Shown piece by piece: positions 27,822 to 36,733 of a DNA stretch of 64,000 nucleotides. Positions within the stretch are counted from its first letter, which is position 1; every line of letters starts with the position of its first letter. Source of the stretch: Bacteroidota bacterium (lineage in GTDB: Bacteria > Bacteroidota > Bacteroidia > Chitinophagales > Chitinophagaceae); the NCBI GenBank assembly GCA_018268085.1, contig JAFDXE010000017.1:1-64000 (forward strand). Direction: 5' to 3'. A model generated the notes under the pieces. It did no database searches and was not told the DNA's origin. It was given only the letters and a program-made list of their open reading frames with translations. The position numbers and the translations under genes were made by a program.

Positions 27822-28721
27822 TTATTTAAAGGCGGGATGGTATTGCTGTAGTGTTGTACGCAGGAATTCCCTGTCGAGATGCGTATAAATTTCTGTGGTA
27901 GTAATGCTTTCATGCCCGAGCATTTCCTGTACTGCCCTCAGATCTGCCCCGCCTTCCACTAAATGAGTGGCAAATGAATGCCGGAATGTGTGAGGAGAAA
28001 TATTTTTCCTGATTCCCGCGATCTTCACGAGTTCTTTCAATATTAAGAAGATCATCACCCTGGTGAGCCGCTTCCCTCTCCTGTTTAAAAATACAATATC
28101 TTCTTCTCCCTGCACTATGGGTATATGGTTACGAATGGTATTTAGATAGATATTGATATATTTTATGGCATCGGAACCTATTGGCACCAGTCGCTCTTTG
28201 TCGCCTTTACCGATAACTTTAATAAAACCCACATCAAGGTACAGGCAACTCAGTTTCAGATTTACCAGTTCACTTACACGCAAACCGCAACTGTACATCG
28301 TTTCAAGAATTGCTTTATTTCTTCCTCCTTCCGGTTTACTGAGGTCAATGGCTGCAATAATTTTCTCAATTTCATCGAAAGCAAGAATATCCGGCAACAT
28401 ACGGCGAAGCTTTGGCGCTTCCAGTAATACGGTAGGGTCAATGGTACTTATCTGTTCGAGCAAACAATATTTATAAAAACTACGAATGCCCGAAATGATC
28501 CTCGCCTGCGAAGTGGCGGTCATACCCAGTTCATGAATCCATACCACAAATTTTTCGAGATCTTTTAAGGTAATATCGGCCGGATTTTTCAGATTACTGT
28601 TAAGCTGCAGATAATCTGTAAGTTTTTCAACATCTCTTAAATAAGACTCAACAGAATTTTCTGCCAGGGATTTTTCCAGGCGCAGCCATGCTTTATATCC
28701 TTTTTTATACGGCTCCCACAT
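27822..28721 (-). CDS. xerD: Tyrosine recombinase XerD
   Basis: 299 residues with an N-terminal SAM-like core-binding domain and a C-terminal catalytic domain. The catalytic set is visible: Arg in SCGLRVSEL, His-x-x-Arg in HTFRHSFATHL, His in LGHESI and the nucleophile Tyr in TTEIYTHLD. Length and composition fit the housekeeping XerD that resolves chromosome dimers at dif. The position among housekeeping genes, without integrase-associated genes or att repeats, argues against a mobile-element integrase. Confidence 0.92.
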   Translation of the reverse strand: MWEPYKKGYKAWLRLEKSLAENSVESYLRDVEKLTDYLQLNSNLKNPADITLKDLEKFVVWIHELGMTATSQARIISGIRSFYKYCLLEQISTIDPTVLLEAPKLRRMLPDILAFDEIEKIIAAIDLSKPEGGRNKAILETMYSCGLRVSELVNLKLSCLYLDVGFIKVIGKGDKERLVPIGSDAIKYINIYLNTIRNHIPIVQGEEDIVFLNRRGKRLTRVMIFLILKELVKIAGIRKNISPHTFRHSFATHLVEGGADLRAVQEMLGHESITTTEIYTHLDREFLRTTLQQYHPAFK

Positions 28722-28770
28722 ATTTTATTTCATTCTTATGGTTCAATGTATTTACAATATAATTAAACAT

Positions 28771-28778
28771 TACTTTTG
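28771..28778 (+). promoter_or_regulatory. -7 box of the YkgJ-family gene
   Basis: TACTTTTG (TANNTTTG), 32 bp before the ATG at 28811. Confidence 0.5.
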
Positions 28779-28810
28779 CCTGCAATTTTTTTATAAAAGA
28801 CATCAGCAAT

Positions 28811-29311
28811 ATGCTACCCGTTAATTTCAGATCATACAGGAGAAAGCTTGCCGTTTACAGGCAGGCATTCAGGAGTTTTTTACACAAGACTGAAAAAAAT
28901 CCACCAAGAGGGATCGACAATCTTTCTCCCGTTGTAGAGAAAGAAGTGTGGAAGGAGGTTGATTGTTTGAGTTGCGCAAATTGTTGTAAGAAAATGACGC
29001 CTACGTTTACGCCGCGTGACCTTAAAAGAATATCCGCTCACTTTAATCAAACGCCGGAAGAATTCCGTAAGCAATGGTTGAAGAAAGACAGGAATAAAGA
29101 CCTTATCAATAAAAATGAGCCCTGCCAGTTTCTCAACCTGGAAGATAATAAGTGCAGTATTTATGCGATCAGGCCGGCAGACTGTGCCAGCTTCCCGCAT
29201 TTATCAAAAAGAAAATGGAAGGAATACGCACATGTGCACAAACAGAACATCGACTATTGCCCGGCAACATTTAAAATGGTAGAGAAGATCAAAGCCATCG
29301 TTGAGGCATAA
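28811..29311 (+). CDS. YkgJ family cysteine-cluster protein
   Basis: 166 residues. The cysteine cluster reads CLSCANCCKKM in the middle, then CQFLNLEDNKCSIYAIRPADC and a later single Cys (DYCPATF). This matches the YkgJ/UPF0153 family, which is predicted to bind zinc or an iron-sulfur cluster. The biochemical role is unknown. It converges with yraN, with 6 bp between the stops. Confidence 0.88.
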   Translation: MLPVNFRSYRRKLAVYRQAFRSFLHKTEKNPPRGIDNLSPVVEKEVWKEVDCLSCANCCKKMTPTFTPRDLKRISAHFNQTPEEFRKQWLKKDRNKDLINKNEPCQFLNLEDNKCSIYAIRPADCASFPHLSKRKWKEYAHVHKQNIDYCPATFKMVEKIKAIVEA

Positions 29312-29317
29312 AAGTGA

Positions 29318-29680
29318 TCAGAGATATACGTCTTCAATCAGGAAATATTCTGTACTGCCACCGGTAACAAAATTGATAGAAAGAATATCAAACTGAATTC
29401 TTTTCCATTCGGGATTGCGGAAAAGAAATTCTTCAGATGCATCTACAAGGTTTTTAATTTTTTTCCTGCTGATGCTTTGTTCGGGAAAGCCATATGTAAT
29501 GGTAGACCTGAATTTAACTTCTATAATATGCAGCATATTATTTTTATGGGCAATGATATCAATTTCGAAATGCCGGTGACGCCAGTTACGATGAAGGATT
29601 TCATATCCTCTTTCTTCAAAATAAGTTGCAGCCAATTGCTCTCCTGACTGGCCTTTTTGTGTATTTGCGGATGAGCTCAT
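29318..29680 (-). CDS. YraN (UPF0102) family endonuclease-like protein
   Basis: 120 residues from the ATG chosen at 29680 (MSSSANTQKGQSGE); an in-frame start 27 bp upstream would add nine residues that the family lacks. The PD-(D/E)XK-like core is visible: GEQLAATYFEERGYEIL, then HFEIDIIAHKNN and HIIEVKFRST. It is predicted to be a nuclease-fold protein. The cellular role is not established. Confidence 0.88.
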   Translation of the reverse strand: MSSSANTQKGQSGEQLAATYFEERGYEILHRNWRHRHFEIDIIAHKNNMLHIIEVKFRSTITYGFPEQSISRKKIKNLVDASEEFLFRNPEWKRIQFDILSINFVTGGSTEYFLIEDVYL

Positions 29681-29853
29681 TTTAATGGAAGAATTATGGG
29701 TTATCAACCAGGTTGTTTAATAACAGGATTAAATATGTTGTAAGGAATTATCACGATACAGGAAGATTTTATCGGGTGTAATTTGATCGAAATTGTTTAC
29801 ACATCACTGTATAAAAAACGCAGATTCACCTGTTTTTTCCTCCTACTTTTTCC

Positions 29854-29861
29854 TATTTTTG
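29854..29861 (+). promoter_or_regulatory. -7 box of the DUF6580-like gene
   Basis: TATTTTTG (TANNTTTG), 17 bp before the ATG at 29879. Confidence 0.5.
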
Positions 29862-29878
29862 CCCGTAAATAAACATAG

Positions 29879-30433
29879 ATGAAACAGAACAGAATAAATG
29901 TACTACTGGCAGTAATATTGATCCTGGCAGCCGCAATGTCGAGAGTTATTTTATATCCGAATAATTTCAGTCCGATTATAGGCATGGCTTTGTTTGGAGG
30001 AGCGATTATTAAAGACAAGAGATTTGCTTTTGTTTTACCGCTATTGGCGATGTTTGTTTCTGATTGTATGTTCGAATTTTCCGGGATAGCCAATGGATTC
30101 TGGGGATGGGGACAATTAGTGGGGTATGCCATCCTGGGCGTGATAACGGTATTCGGGTTCAGGCTTAAGAAAGTAAATGCATTGAACGTGATTGCATTTT
30201 CACTGATCTCTTCTGTTATTTTCTTCGTTTTATCCAACCTCAGTTTCTTCCTGATTGATAATAAAATTTACCATACTTACAGTAATGATCTTGCCGGATT
30301 GAAAAATTGTTATGTGCAGGCACTTCCATTCTTCAAATGGCATGTTGACCTTACGTTCAGTGTTATTTTATTTGGCACCTATTACCTGGCTACTCAATTT
30401 GCATTTAATAATAACAAGCGGGTTACTGCCTGA
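29879..30433 (+). CDS. Integral membrane protein, DUF6580-like
   Basis: 184 residues with five or six hydrophobic segments. The N-terminal region with NNFSPIIGMALFGGA, the LPLLAMFVSDCMFEF stretch and the C-terminal CYVQALPFFKWHVDLTFSVILFG pattern look like the Bacteroidota DUF6580 family, whose fold resembles ECF-transporter substrate-binding components. Substrate and function are unknown. It has its own -7 box and is followed by a clear terminator, so it is a single-gene unit. Confidence 0.75.
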   Translation: MKQNRINVLLAVILILAAAMSRVILYPNNFSPIIGMALFGGAIIKDKRFAFVLPLLAMFVSDCMFEFSGIANGFWGWGQLVGYAILGVITVFGFRLKKVNALNVIAFSLISSVIFFVLSNLSFFLIDNKIYHTYSNDLAGLKNCYVQALPFFKWHVDLTFSVILFGTYYLATQFAFNNNKRVTA

Positions 30434-30468
30434 TTTATCTCGGGGAGGATAATTGTATAACTTATTAG

Positions 30469-30492
30469 CCGGTCTGCGAAGACCGGTTTTTT
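30469..30492 (+). terminator. Terminator after the DUF6580-like gene
   Basis: CCGGTCT-GCGA-AGACCGG hairpin followed by six T. Confidence 0.88.
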
Positions 30493-30565
30493 ATTATGTA
30501 AACGGCAGAATAGGTGCGTTAATTATCCGGTGATGAGGGTGTGGATGTATTCGAGATGGCATCGT

Positions 30566-30661
30566 GATGACTTCAGGATGTATTCTTACTTCCATCTGGA
30601 TGACATCTAGATGTCATCTCCATATACCTTAACAACCAAATAATTACGCAAAAAAAAGATT
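30566..30661. repeat. Duplicated intergenic element, copy 1
   Basis: About 95 bp starting GATGACTTCAGGATGTATTC and containing the perfect 20-bp palindrome GATGACATCTAGATGTCATC at 30599-30618, ending in an A-run. It is similar over its length to the copy at 30905-30999 in the same orientation. Confidence 0.75.
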
Positions 30662-30904
30662 TACGCCTTTCGCAGCTCGCTTCTATATAGAAATTTCTAC
30701 AGGGAATTAAGACATGAAATTGGAAATGGTTGTCAACTGAATACAATTAGTATCCAACGCTTTTTAAAAAGAATCGGAAGGAAAGAACAACAAATATTTT
30801 CAGCTTGTGAATGGAAGGAGGTTAAGTGAGGATTGTAAATGACGAAAAGAATCGGAGTTATGCCCGTTAAAATGTAATGAAGTAGCGGTACTGTTTTCTC
30901 CCGA

Positions 30905-30999
30905 GATGACTTCCTGATGTATTCTCAATTCCATCTAGATGACATCTAGATGTCATCTCCATACGCCATAAAGATCAATAACTTACACAAAAAAAACTT
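30905..30999. repeat. Duplicated intergenic element, copy 2
   Basis: About 95 bp starting GATGACTTCCTGATGTATTC, with the same 20-bp palindrome GATGACATCTAGATGTCATC at 30938-30957 and a similar A-run end. The palindrome is unchanged in both copies while the flanks have drifted. About 240 bp with no recognisable gene separate the copies (AAAAGAATCGGA occurs twice there). Confidence 0.75.
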
Positions 31000-31007
31000 C
31001 CGATAAT

Positions 31008-31478
31008 TTAGATTAGCCCGGCTTCCGACTCATATACATGGTCTATTCCCAGGTGGTTGCCGTCTGCTGCTGCGGTTGCCAATTCATCACAACGGTTATT
31101 ATAAGGATTATCTGCATGCCCTCGCACCCACTTCATTTTAATTTTGAATTGCTTCGACAATTGATAATAACTGAGCCATAAATCTCTATTTTTTTTCCCA
31201 CCTTTAAAATCCGTTCGCACCCAGTTTTTCAACCAACCCTCTTCTATTGCCCTTACTACATATTGGCTGTCGGAATAAATAACTACCGGTAACTCCGGAT
31301 TCTTTATCAACTTTAACCCTTCAATCACCGCCATTAATTCCATCCTGTTATTGGTGGTCTTTCGAAATCCTTTTGAAATTTCTTTCCGGTGATGATTATA
31401 CATCAAAATCGTTCCATACCCCCCTCGCCCGGGATTTCCACGGGAAGCACCATCAGTGTACATGGTAATGACATCCAT
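31008..31478 (-). CDS. rnhA: Ribonuclease HI
   Basis: 156 residues from the ATG at 31478, the usual RNase HI length; an in-frame upstream ATG would add 17 residues before the first beta strand, so the shorter form is preferred. The DEDD active site is visible: Asp in YTDGASRGNPG, Glu in NNRMELMAV, Asp in YSDSQYVV and Asp in NNRCDELA, with His in RGHADNP. It cleaves the RNA strand of RNA-DNA hybrids. It lies right after the second copy of the duplicated palindromic element. Confidence 0.95.
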   Translation of the reverse strand: MDVITMYTDGASRGNPGRGGYGTILMYNHHRKEISKGFRKTTNNRMELMAVIEGLKLIKNPELPVVIYSDSQYVVRAIEEGWLKNWVRTDFKGGKKNRDLWLSYYQLSKQFKIKMKWVRGHADNPYNNRCDELATAAADGNHLGIDHVYESEAGLI

Positions 31479-31544
31479 TGTGAGAATTGATTTTAATTCA
31501 GAATCTGGCGGCAATTTAATGCTCGCCAATAACCACCGGGTAAA

Positions 31545-31590
31545 TTAGCTGATTAGCTATTTAGTAGCTGTTAAGCTGGCAGTCATTTTA
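31545..31590. repeat. Degenerate TAGCTG repeats
   Basis: The gap between rnhA and the carboxylase gene holds TTAGCTGATTAGCTATTTAG and then TAGCTGTTAAGCTG, three to four decayed units of a TTAGCTG-like word. Confidence 0.4.
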
Positions 31591-31609
31591 ACCATTCGCC
31601 CCTATCACA

Positions 31610-33238
31610 CTAAACCTGCATTACCCCGGTTTTAAATTCAGGAATATCTCCATTGTGATTTGCTGCAGTAATACCTTCTGAAATCACCTTACGGGTTTCA
31701 CCCGGATCAATAATTGCGTCTACCCATAACCGTGCTGCTGCATAAAACGGCTTTGTTTGCCTCGTATAATTTGCCGTAATTTTTTCGAGGATAGATTTTT
31801 CTTCCTCTGCACTAACCTCCTGTCCTTTTGCTTTCATACCTGCTACTTGTATTTGCAGCATTGTTTTAGCAGCCTGTTCACCGCCCATCACTGCAATTTT
31901 TGCCGATGGCCACGCATAAATAAACCTCGGATCATACGCTTTACCGCACATGGCGTAATTTCCAGCGCCATAGGAATTTCCAACAATCACAGTAATTTTA
32001 GGCACCACAGAATTAGATACGGCATTCACCAGTTTTGCGCCGTCTTTGATTATTCCTGAATGTTCGCTTCTGCTACCTACCATAAATCCGGTAACATCCT
32101 GTAAAAAAACGAGTGGTATTTTTTTCTGGTTACAATTCATAATAAAACGTGCAGCTTTATCTGCACTATCATTATAAATTACACCCCCCAATTGCATCTC
32201 GCCCTTTTTACTTTTTACGATCAATCGCTGATTGGCTACGATGCCCACTGCCCAACCATCTACACGTGCATAACCGCATACAATTGTTTTCCCATAATCC
32301 GGTTTGTATTCTTCAAAACTGTCCGCATCCGCAATACAATCAATTAAGTGGAGCATATCGTAAGGCTTTACATTCCCTTCACTCATGATACCATATATCT
32401 CCCCCTTATTACTTCGTGGAGCCTTTGCCGTTATACGGTTAAATCCGGCATTCTTTACAGGTCCCAGTTTACCCATAATTTTTTTCACCTGGTCTAAACA
32501 CTCCTGCTCCGTTTTAAATTTATAATCTGCAATACCCGATATTTCTGTGTGCGTTACGGCCCCACCCAGCGTTTCTGCATCAATGTCTTCACCAATGGCC
32601 GCTTTCACCAGGTACGGCCCTGCAAGAAAAATAGATCCATTGCCTTCAACCATCAGGGTTTCATCGCTCATAATTGGCAAATAAGCTCCTCCTGCAACAC
32701 AGGCACCGGTAACCACGGCAATCTGTGTAATGCCCATCGCACTCATCCGGGCATTGTTTCTGAATATGCGACCAAAATTTTCTTTGTCGGGAAAGATTTC
32801 ATCCTGCATCGGCAGGAATACACCGGCACTGTCTACAATATAAATTATCGGAAGATGATTTTCCATGGCAATCTCCTGCATGCGTAAATTCTTCTTCCCT
32901 GTAATGGGAAACCATGCCCCTGCTTTTACGGTTTGATCATTTGCAACAATGATACACTGACGCCCGCTGACATAACCCACGCCACTAACGGTGCCGCCTG
33001 CCGGACAACCACCATGCTCTTCATACATTTCATAACCTGCAAATGCACCGATTTCTATAAATGGAGTATTATCGTCCGTTAAATAAGCAATACGTTCTCT
33101 TGCAGTTAATTTATTCTTTTCCTTTTGTTTCACTGCAGCTTTCAAACCCCCTCCTTCATAAATTTTCTCCAATCTTTGCCTTACCTGGCTCCATGCAAGT
33201 TTCATTGCATCTTCATTCTTGTTAAATTCTATATTCAT
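31610..33238 (-). CDS. Acyl-CoA carboxylase carboxyltransferase (beta) subunit
   Basis: 542 residues with two crotonase-like carboxyltransferase halves. Seen: YEEHGGCPAGGTVSGVG, ANDQTVKAGAWFPIT, IYIVDSAGVFLPMQDEIFPD, GACVAGGAYLPIMSDE, FLAGPYLVKAAIGE and, in the second half, VFLQDVTGFMVG and GNSYGAGNYAMCGKAYDPRF. The spacing is closest to 3-methylcrotonyl-CoA carboxylase beta subunits (leucine degradation), but propionyl- or geranyl-CoA types cannot be excluded by eye. No biotin-carrying alpha subunit is adjacent. Confidence 0.88.
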   Translation of the reverse strand: MNIEFNKNEDAMKLAWSQVRQRLEKIYEGGGLKAAVKQKEKNKLTARERIAYLTDDNTPFIEIGAFAGYEMYEEHGGCPAGGTVSGVGYVSGRQCIIVANDQTVKAGAWFPITGKKNLRMQEIAMENHLPIIYIVDSAGVFLPMQDEIFPDKENFGRIFRNNARMSAMGITQIAVVTGACVAGGAYLPIMSDETLMVEGNGSIFLAGPYLVKAAIGEDIDAETLGGAVTHTEISGIADYKFKTEQECLDQVKKIMGKLGPVKNAGFNRITAKAPRSNKGEIYGIMSEGNVKPYDMLHLIDCIADADSFEEYKPDYGKTIVCGYARVDGWAVGIVANQRLIVKSKKGEMQLGGVIYNDSADKAARFIMNCNQKKIPLVFLQDVTGFMVGSRSEHSGIIKDGAKLVNAVSNSVVPKITVIVGNSYGAGNYAMCGKAYDPRFIYAWPSAKIAVMGGEQAAKTMLQIQVAGMKAKGQEVSAEEEKSILEKITANYTRQTKPFYAAARLWVDAIIDPGETRKVISEGITAANHNGDIPEFKTGVMQV

Positions 33239-33325
33239 GCGATAGATATGATAATTTTAGGGGCAAATTACGGTAAAAAGTGCAGCTAATCATGCCTTAT
33301 TGCCTCGCTTTTATCAATAAAAAAA

Positions 33326-33379
33326 CAGGAAGGCAAAAGTATAACGGAGAAAAAATTACTCCATACACTTGCCTTCCTG
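33326..33379 (-). terminator. Terminator after the cytochrome c-like gene
   Basis: A long interrupted hairpin with CAGGAAGGCAA / TTGCCTTCCTG outer arms and GTAT/ATAC and GGAG/CTCC inner arms, followed on the minus strand by a run of T. Confidence 0.8.
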
Positions 33380-33402
33380 CGTAAATATATTTTTACAGTT
33401 CT

Positions 33403-33777
33403 TTATTTACCTAACACTGCTTTAAAAGACTTCAATGAAGCGATCTCTGCCGCCGTTAAAGGTTCTTTTTTACTTCTGAAAGGCATAAACCCTCTTTCAT
33501 CAGGCTTTTTTTCTACCCGTAGTAAAATTTCATTTATATTATTGCTAACAGCGGTATAACTATTCAAAGATTCCTTATTTCCACCCTGGTCAGGAAAATG
33601 ACAGGGTGTACATTTTGCCTCAATTATTGGCTTGATGGCTGATGCATACATTGAAGTTGCATCGGATTCTGGTTTATCATTTGCCTTGGTATTCATGGAA
33701 GCACCGGAACCCGATACCTTATGCGAACAGGACAATACTATTAAAGCCGACATTGAAGCGAGGAATATTCTTTTCAT
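33403..33777 (-). CDS. Cytochrome c-like heme lipoprotein
   Basis: 124 residues. The signal MKRIFLASMSALIV is followed by the lipobox LSC, so it is a lipoprotein. A single CTPCH heme motif lies at about residues 56-60, and a methionine in GFMPFRSKK is a plausible distal ligand. The short c-type domain resembles the Bacteroidota cytochrome c or planctomycete-type C families. Likely electron carrier on the periplasmic side, partner unknown. Confidence 0.8.
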   Translation of the reverse strand: MKRIFLASMSALIVLSCSHKVSGSGASMNTKANDKPESDATSMYASAIKPIIEAKCTPCHFPDQGGNKESLNSYTAVSNNINEILLRVEKKPDERGFMPFRSKKEPLTAAEIASLKSFKAVLGK

Positions 33778-33950
33778 AAAAGTAGTTTTATTTTATCCCG
33801 GTAAACTTACAAAAATTATATTGTATTCGTTGTCAAAACCAGGAACTGCTGTAACTCTGATTTGATTTTATTGTTTCCTGGTACGTAGTGCATTTGCATA
33901 ACTTATCAACAACCCTGAACATTCATGCACAATGAAGTACTATATTTATA

Positions 33951-35306
33951 ATGCTTAAAATAGAAATGTCCTCAGCTCAACAATATACAAACCGTTTTAT
34001 TTCCTGGCTTTGCGAGCCCGTTTCGAATTATGCATTAATCAGTTTCAGAATTATTTTTGGATTGCTGCTTTGTATTCATGTTGCTTCGGCATTAGTGAGT
34101 GGTGCCGTATTTCACAATTATATTGAACCTCCGTTCACTTTTAACTATATCGGATTTGATTTTTTACAACCACTGCCGGGATATGGGATGTACGCATATT
34201 TTATATTCATGTTTATGCTGGCTGCAATGATCATGGCTGGCGCCTGGTACCGTTTAGCCATAACCACTTTTAGTATGATGTGGACTATCCTCTACCTGAT
34301 GCAAAAAGCCAATTATAATAATCATTATTACCTGATGTTGTTGTTGTGCTGGATCATGGTATTTATGCCGGCAAACAGATTGTACTCCGTTGACGTGAAA
34401 AGAAAAGTTGTAACAGAAACTTATTACTGCCAAAGGCGCTGCATTTTCTTATTTATTGCTCAACTGGCCATTGTATATTTTTTTGCAGCGATCAGCAAAA
34501 TAGATTCCGATTGGTTTTCGGGAAAATATTTAGCGATTCAATTTTCAGGACAATCACAAAGATTTATTAGCGGATATTTTTACAGGCAGGAATGGTTTCG
34601 GTTGTTTATTTGTTATGGAGGGTTTCTTTTTGATTTATTGATCGTTCCGCTACTGCTTTGGAAAAAAACACGAAATGCAGCATTTATTGCAGCCTGCCTT
34701 TTTCATTTGTTTAACGCTTATACTTTCAGAATAGGCATTTTCCCCTTTCTTTCTATTGCATTATTGCTTTTCTTTTTTGAACAATCATTTATTCAAAGAA
34801 AATTTTTCGCACTTAGTTCAAAACAAATTGCAGCCGAACTTCCCGTAAGCGGTTTCAGAAACGTTTCATTGATAGCTTCCGGCATTTATATTTTATTTCA
34901 GTTGCTGATACCCATGCGTAGCTGGCTGTTTCCAGGCAATGTGTACTGGACGGAAGAAGGTTACCGGATGAGTTGGAAAATGATGATGCGTACCAAAAGT
35001 GGCAGCGTTTATTTTAAAGTTGTAAATCCGGCTAAAAAAGAAATATGGAAAATTGAACCGGCGAAGATCTTCAAACCGGATAAAATATTATGGTTATCTA
35101 CTTCTCCCGATATCATCTGGCAATATGCACAACGAATCAACAAAGAATACCAGCAAAAAGGAATTAAAAACGTGGAAGTATATGCAATCGGCCAGGTTCG
35201 ATTGAACAGAAGCCACCCTAAGCCGATGGTAGATAGTACCGTTAACCTGGCGGCTGTGAAATGGGAAGCATTCAGGCATTCTGAATGGCTAACGAGAGAA
35301 CCATAG
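33951..35306 (+). CDS. HTTM / vitamin K-dependent gamma-carboxylase-like membrane protein
   Basis: 451 residues; ATG 33951 or an in-frame ATG at 33969. About seven hydrophobic segments lie within the first ~320 residues, including YNNHYYLMLLLCWIMVFMPANR and FLFIAQLAIVYFFAAISKI with WFSGKYLAIQF, the pattern of HTTM domains related to vertebrate vitamin K-dependent carboxylase. The C-terminal ~130 residues (SWKMMMRTKSGSVYFKV...) form a soluble tail. Bacterial members have no proven substrate, and no precursor-like gene was recognised next door. Confidence 0.82.
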   Translation: MLKIEMSSAQQYTNRFISWLCEPVSNYALISFRIIFGLLLCIHVASALVSGAVFHNYIEPPFTFNYIGFDFLQPLPGYGMYAYFIFMFMLAAMIMAGAWYRLAITTFSMMWTILYLMQKANYNNHYYLMLLLCWIMVFMPANRLYSVDVKRKVVTETYYCQRRCIFLFIAQLAIVYFFAAISKIDSDWFSGKYLAIQFSGQSQRFISGYFYRQEWFRLFICYGGFLFDLLIVPLLLWKKTRNAAFIAACLFHLFNAYTFRIGIFPFLSIALLLFFFEQSFIQRKFFALSSKQIAAELPVSGFRNVSLIASGIYILFQLLIPMRSWLFPGNVYWTEEGYRMSWKMMMRTKSGSVYFKVVNPAKKEIWKIEPAKIFKPDKILWLSTSPDIIWQYAQRINKEYQQKGIKNVEVYAIGQVRLNRSHPKPMVDSTVNLAAVKWEAFRHSEWLTREP

Positions 35307-35312
35307 TTGATA

Positions 35313-36002
35313 TCAAACACCTTTATACAACTTCAATACCGGCTCCCGCAGTGAAGCAGCCTTATCAGTACAATAGAAATATACCGCATCTGCAATTTCT
35401 CCTGCTGTTACCCAGGTAGAAAAATCTGCATCCGGCATCGATTCCCGGTTTTGTTTCGTATCAATCGTTCCAGGAACGATTACACCTGTAACCACATTCT
35501 TTCCTTTCGCTTCTTCATTCATTAATTCGGCCAATCGAAATATCAATGATTTAGATAATCCATATGCAATCATGCCTGCACTGTTCTTTGCCGATAACCC
35601 TGGCCGTGAGCCTACTAGAAATATACGGCCGGATTGTTGTTTCATCATTTGGGCAAACACAGGCCTTGCAATAATATAGGCGGTATCAAAATTCAAACGA
35701 AACTGTTTATTTATATCTCCTGCCGTTGTATTCATGATATTGCCCGATGCAAATCCTCCGGCAGTACATACCAAAACATCAATTCTTGTGTATTTTTCAA
35801 TAATCAGCCGAACAGTATTTTCAACTTCAGTTTCACTGAGCAGATCCACCGCATACTTGTCGGCAAACAGGGAATTATCTTTTGCTGGTATTACATCACG
35901 GGGACTGAACAGCCCGATAACATCATACCCTTCACCTGCAAATTTTTTTACCATCGCCTGCCCCATATTTCCAGCGGCACCTGTTATAATTACATTCGGC
36001 AT
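35313..36002 (-). CDS. Short-chain dehydrogenase/reductase
   Basis: 229 residues from the ATG at 36002 (MPNVIITGAAGNMG); the upstream in-frame extension of 16 residues precedes the first Rossmann strand and is rejected. The NAD(P) loop TGAAGNMG and the catalytic Tyr-x3-Lys in AYGLSKSL are present, with Ser in the preceding LVGSRPG segment. Oxidoreductase of unknown substrate. It converges with the HTTM gene, with 6 bp between them. Confidence 0.88.
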   Translation of the reverse strand: MPNVIITGAAGNMGQAMVKKFAGEGYDVIGLFSPRDVIPAKDNSLFADKYAVDLLSETEVENTVRLIIEKYTRIDVLVCTAGGFASGNIMNTTAGDINKQFRLNFDTAYIIARPVFAQMMKQQSGRIFLVGSRPGLSAKNSAGMIAYGLSKSLIFRLAELMNEEAKGKNVVTGVIVPGTIDTKQNRESMPDADFSTWVTAGEIADAVYFYCTDKAASLREPVLKLYKGV

Positions 36003-36055
36003 ATTCAAACTTTTTAATAAAGTTATTGAATTGTGCACAGCCAGTATCATTTCAC

Positions 36056-36229
36056 TCAGCGAACTATTATCGCCTTCCTTCTACGCTGTATGTTCCAAAG
36101 CTCGGCTGCACTGAATATTTTTTTAACCGCCTGCAACTTTCTTTTACCCGACTCGCTGATTACCTGCACCGTTATTTCTTCAGCACTGTTAAGTGTTAAC
36201 CTGAAAAATATTTTGTCTTGTCTTTTCAT
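36056..36229 (-). CDS. Microprotein A of a five-member paralog family (FS-A-LWNIQRRR motif)
   Basis: 57 residues, from ATG 36229 to TGA 36056. The N-terminus MKRQDKIFFRLTLN and the C-terminal motif KIFSAAELWNIQRRRK recur in four other small frames of this window (36261-36437, 43397-43570, 43600-43773, 43814-43948), all on the minus strand. It is about half identical to microprotein D over its full length (30 of 57 positions), and the length is the same to the residue. That level of protein-level conservation between diverged copies argues for a real gene. It is strongly basic, with no signal peptide or membrane helix. I do not recognise the family. Confidence 0.75.
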   Translation of the reverse strand: MKRQDKIFFRLTLNSAEEITVQVISESGKRKLQAVKKIFSAAELWNIQRRRKAIIVR

Positions 36230-36260
36230 TGTTTACTATTAATAGCGTTCATTAAATGAT

Positions 36261-36437
36261 TTACCTGATCACAACAATTCTTTTCCTGCGCTGAATATTC
36301 CATAACTCAGCAGTACTAAACTTTTTTAACTGGCCGTATTCGGTACTATTTGAATTAATTTCTGCCCGTGAAATTTTAATTCCCGGTATTGCTGTTGTGC
36401 TTTTTCTGTTAAGGGTATGTTCCATTTGTGTTCTCAT
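36261..36437 (-). CDS. Microprotein B of the same family
   Basis: 58 residues, from ATG 36437 (a second in-frame ATG is at 36425) to TAA 36261. The N-terminal half differs from the others, but the C-terminal KFSTAELWNIQRRKR motif is clearly the family signature and ends, like the others, in Arg directly before the stop. It lies 31 bp upstream of microprotein A on the same strand, so the two may be co-transcribed. No -7 consensus box was found upstream. Function unknown. Confidence 0.7.
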   Translation of the reverse strand: MRTQMEHTLNRKSTTAIPGIKISRAEINSNSTEYGQLKKFSTAELWNIQRRKRIVVIR

Positions 36438-36733
36438 GTTTTATTTATTGAAATTGATGTATTTGTTTGTTGCACATATGCTTTCGCAAACCGTGCCAGA
36501 GCGCCACATCATTGATTTTCTGATAGTTATAAAAAAAGATGGATTTGATAAACTGTCCGGTTTCAATACAGTTTTGTTACAAATTGATACAGTTTAATGC
36601 GAATGGATACTATTGAACAACAAATTTTCAAACTGGTAATAAAGCGTGGGTTTATGTTTCAGAAATATTTGACTATTACCCGTTGCTTACTTTATTTTAT
36701 CTATATTAGTGGCAGAAACTCCGACGTTATCTT
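36438..36733. other. Intergenic gap between microprotein B and the HD-domain gene
   Basis: Nearly 300 bp of AT-rich sequence between divergent genes. I find no reading frame with support and no consensus -7 box in either orientation, although at least one promoter is expected here. Confidence 0.4.

Noticed and set aside
27822..28721. Tyrosine recombinase as a mobile-element integrase
   Set aside because: It fits housekeeping XerD in length and motifs. No tRNA-linked attachment repeat, excisionase or cargo genes are nearby.
29797..30237. Minus-strand 146-residue frame over the DUF6580-like gene
   Set aside because: It overlaps a plus-strand gene that has its own promoter box, membrane-helix pattern and terminator.
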